Of a DNA stretch of 64,000 bases, positions 63,123 through 64,000 are shown in pieces. Source of the DNA: Strix aluco. Lineage: Eukaryota > Chordata > Aves > Strigiformes > Strigidae. The stretch is taken from the NCBI RefSeq assembly GCF_031877795.1, contig NC_133931.1:134144621-134208620 (forward strand), in the 5' to 3' direction. The notes beneath the pieces were generated by a model. The model was not told the origin of the DNA, made no database searches, and worked only from the letters and a program-made list of their open reading frames with translations. The number at the start of each line of letters is the position of its first letter. Position 1 is the first letter of the stretch. A program made the translations under genes and the position numbers.

Positions 63123-64000
63123 TCAGGCACAGTACGATACGAACCTGGCTATGTGATCCACTGAGGATCACTTATAGATGTGCTGGGACTCCCTGGGAGC
63201 CCCCTTTCTAAGGGAATACATGAGTTCAGCAGCAAAGCAGGCCAGAGCTGGTTTTACACCCGGTCAATAAACCTACTGGAACCAAACACATTGGGAAGAG
63301 CACTGCAGAACTCCCTGACAATGCCTCACCAGAACTGATGAACCCTGATAAACTGGGTCTTAGGCTTACCTGGAGTGCAAGCATTAAACCCAACAGCCCA
63401 TCTAAGTTTCTGCATACTCTGGGACATCATATACTTTTATTTCTTCAGCTAATGAAAGCTGACTGCTAGCCATACCTGTCTGGAGGTAAAAACATTATCC
63501 CTAAGCATGCAGAGTTATGCTATGTGCTCTCTGCATCACTGATTAGTTATGCTCTTTGTAGTCCTAATCAATAACGTAATTTGATCTGTGATGAAACTTA
63601 TCTGTGTTAAATTGATCTTTTTATATTGAAATTGAATATCAACAACAGAAAAGGTATTTGTTAATGAAGAGGCAGAAAGCAAGAGGAAAGAGCTATTTGT
63701 TTCAAGAGCTATCCACTCTTGTCCAGGAATTAAGAGAGTTTTTGAAGAATGTATGTTAAAAATATTGCCCATCCTGATATATTTGGGCATATTAAGCTTA
63801 GGCAAAGCTACTAAATAAAGGAAAGAGCAGTAGTGGTGAGATTACAAAACCTGATGATACACCTTACAGTGCTTCATGAATCAGAGGCACTGTGTCTTGG
63901 GACTGTGATCACTGCCTAAGCACCTGGTTACGCACAGTGCAATTCCCATTTGTTAAGGATAACTTTGAGGACATTTCCCCACGGTACAGAGCAACCTGTA
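63123..64000. other. Non-coding DNA to the window end
   Basis: No gene recognised. 63125-63400 is more balanced in composition and contains GGTCAATAAACC near 63262, a polyadenylation-like context. Together with 61.98-62.32 kb it may be an older element split by the LTR, but I see no diagnostic termini. Confidence 0.4.

Noticed and set aside
1..64000. CRISPR arrays, operons, insertion sequences or other prokaryotic systems
   Set aside because: The DNA is avian: CR1 LINEs, retroviral LTRs, a CpG island and very low coding density. No regularly spaced repeats or gene clusters were found.
1..64000. tRNA, rRNA or snRNA genes
   Set aside because: I looked for tRNA A and B boxes, cloverleaf arms and common RNA-gene words and found none convincing. 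A covariance-model scan was not possible.

Overview
The window looks like a stretch of vertebrate nuclear DNA from a bird. It is AT-rich, non-coding over almost its whole length, and carries avian CR1 LINEs that end in the typical 8-bp ATTCTGTG-type tail repeats. It also carries three solo long terminal repeats (LTRs) of avian endogenous retroviruses, each with a TG...CA boundary and a 5-bp target-site duplication. Two of the LTRs resemble families I know mainly from Neoaves rather than chicken, so a neoavian species is a reasonable inference but not proven. I recognise no functional protein-coding exon. The open frames are short and scattered, and the longest ones fall in transposons, in antisense LTR sequence or in the GC-rich island.

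Layout. 1-27.9 kb is AT-rich non-coding DNA with simple repeats, one old CR1 tail (about 17.4 kb), a GC-elevated patch without many CpGs (10.35-10.99 kb) and a 937-bp solo LTR (23877-24813, + strand). A strong CpG island (about 27.99-28.79 kb) is the only clear promoter-like feature. It has plausible 5' splice sites on both strands, so it probably starts one gene or a divergent pair whose coding exons lie outside the window or were not recognisable. 28.8-52.6 kb is again mostly unique AT-rich DNA with an old CR1 copy (30337-30705) and stretches that resemble conserved non-coding or enhancer DNA.

52.6-64 kb is the transposon-dense end. It holds a 587-bp solo LTR (52641-53227, minus strand) and a nested CR1 pair at 54.04-55.27 kb. 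In that pair a young 5'-truncated CR1 on the + strand is inserted into an older, internally deleted CR1 on the minus strand, which creates an inverted repeat with arms of about 250 bp. A longer CR1 copy (59898-61383) has recognisable but broken reverse transcriptase. A 790-bp solo LTR (62328-63117, + strand) has perfect 5-bp duplications.

I found no new multi-gene system. The best-supported results are the three LTRs with exact boundaries, the CR1-in-CR1 insertion with a separate deletion of about 1 kb in the host copy, and the unassigned CpG-island promoter.
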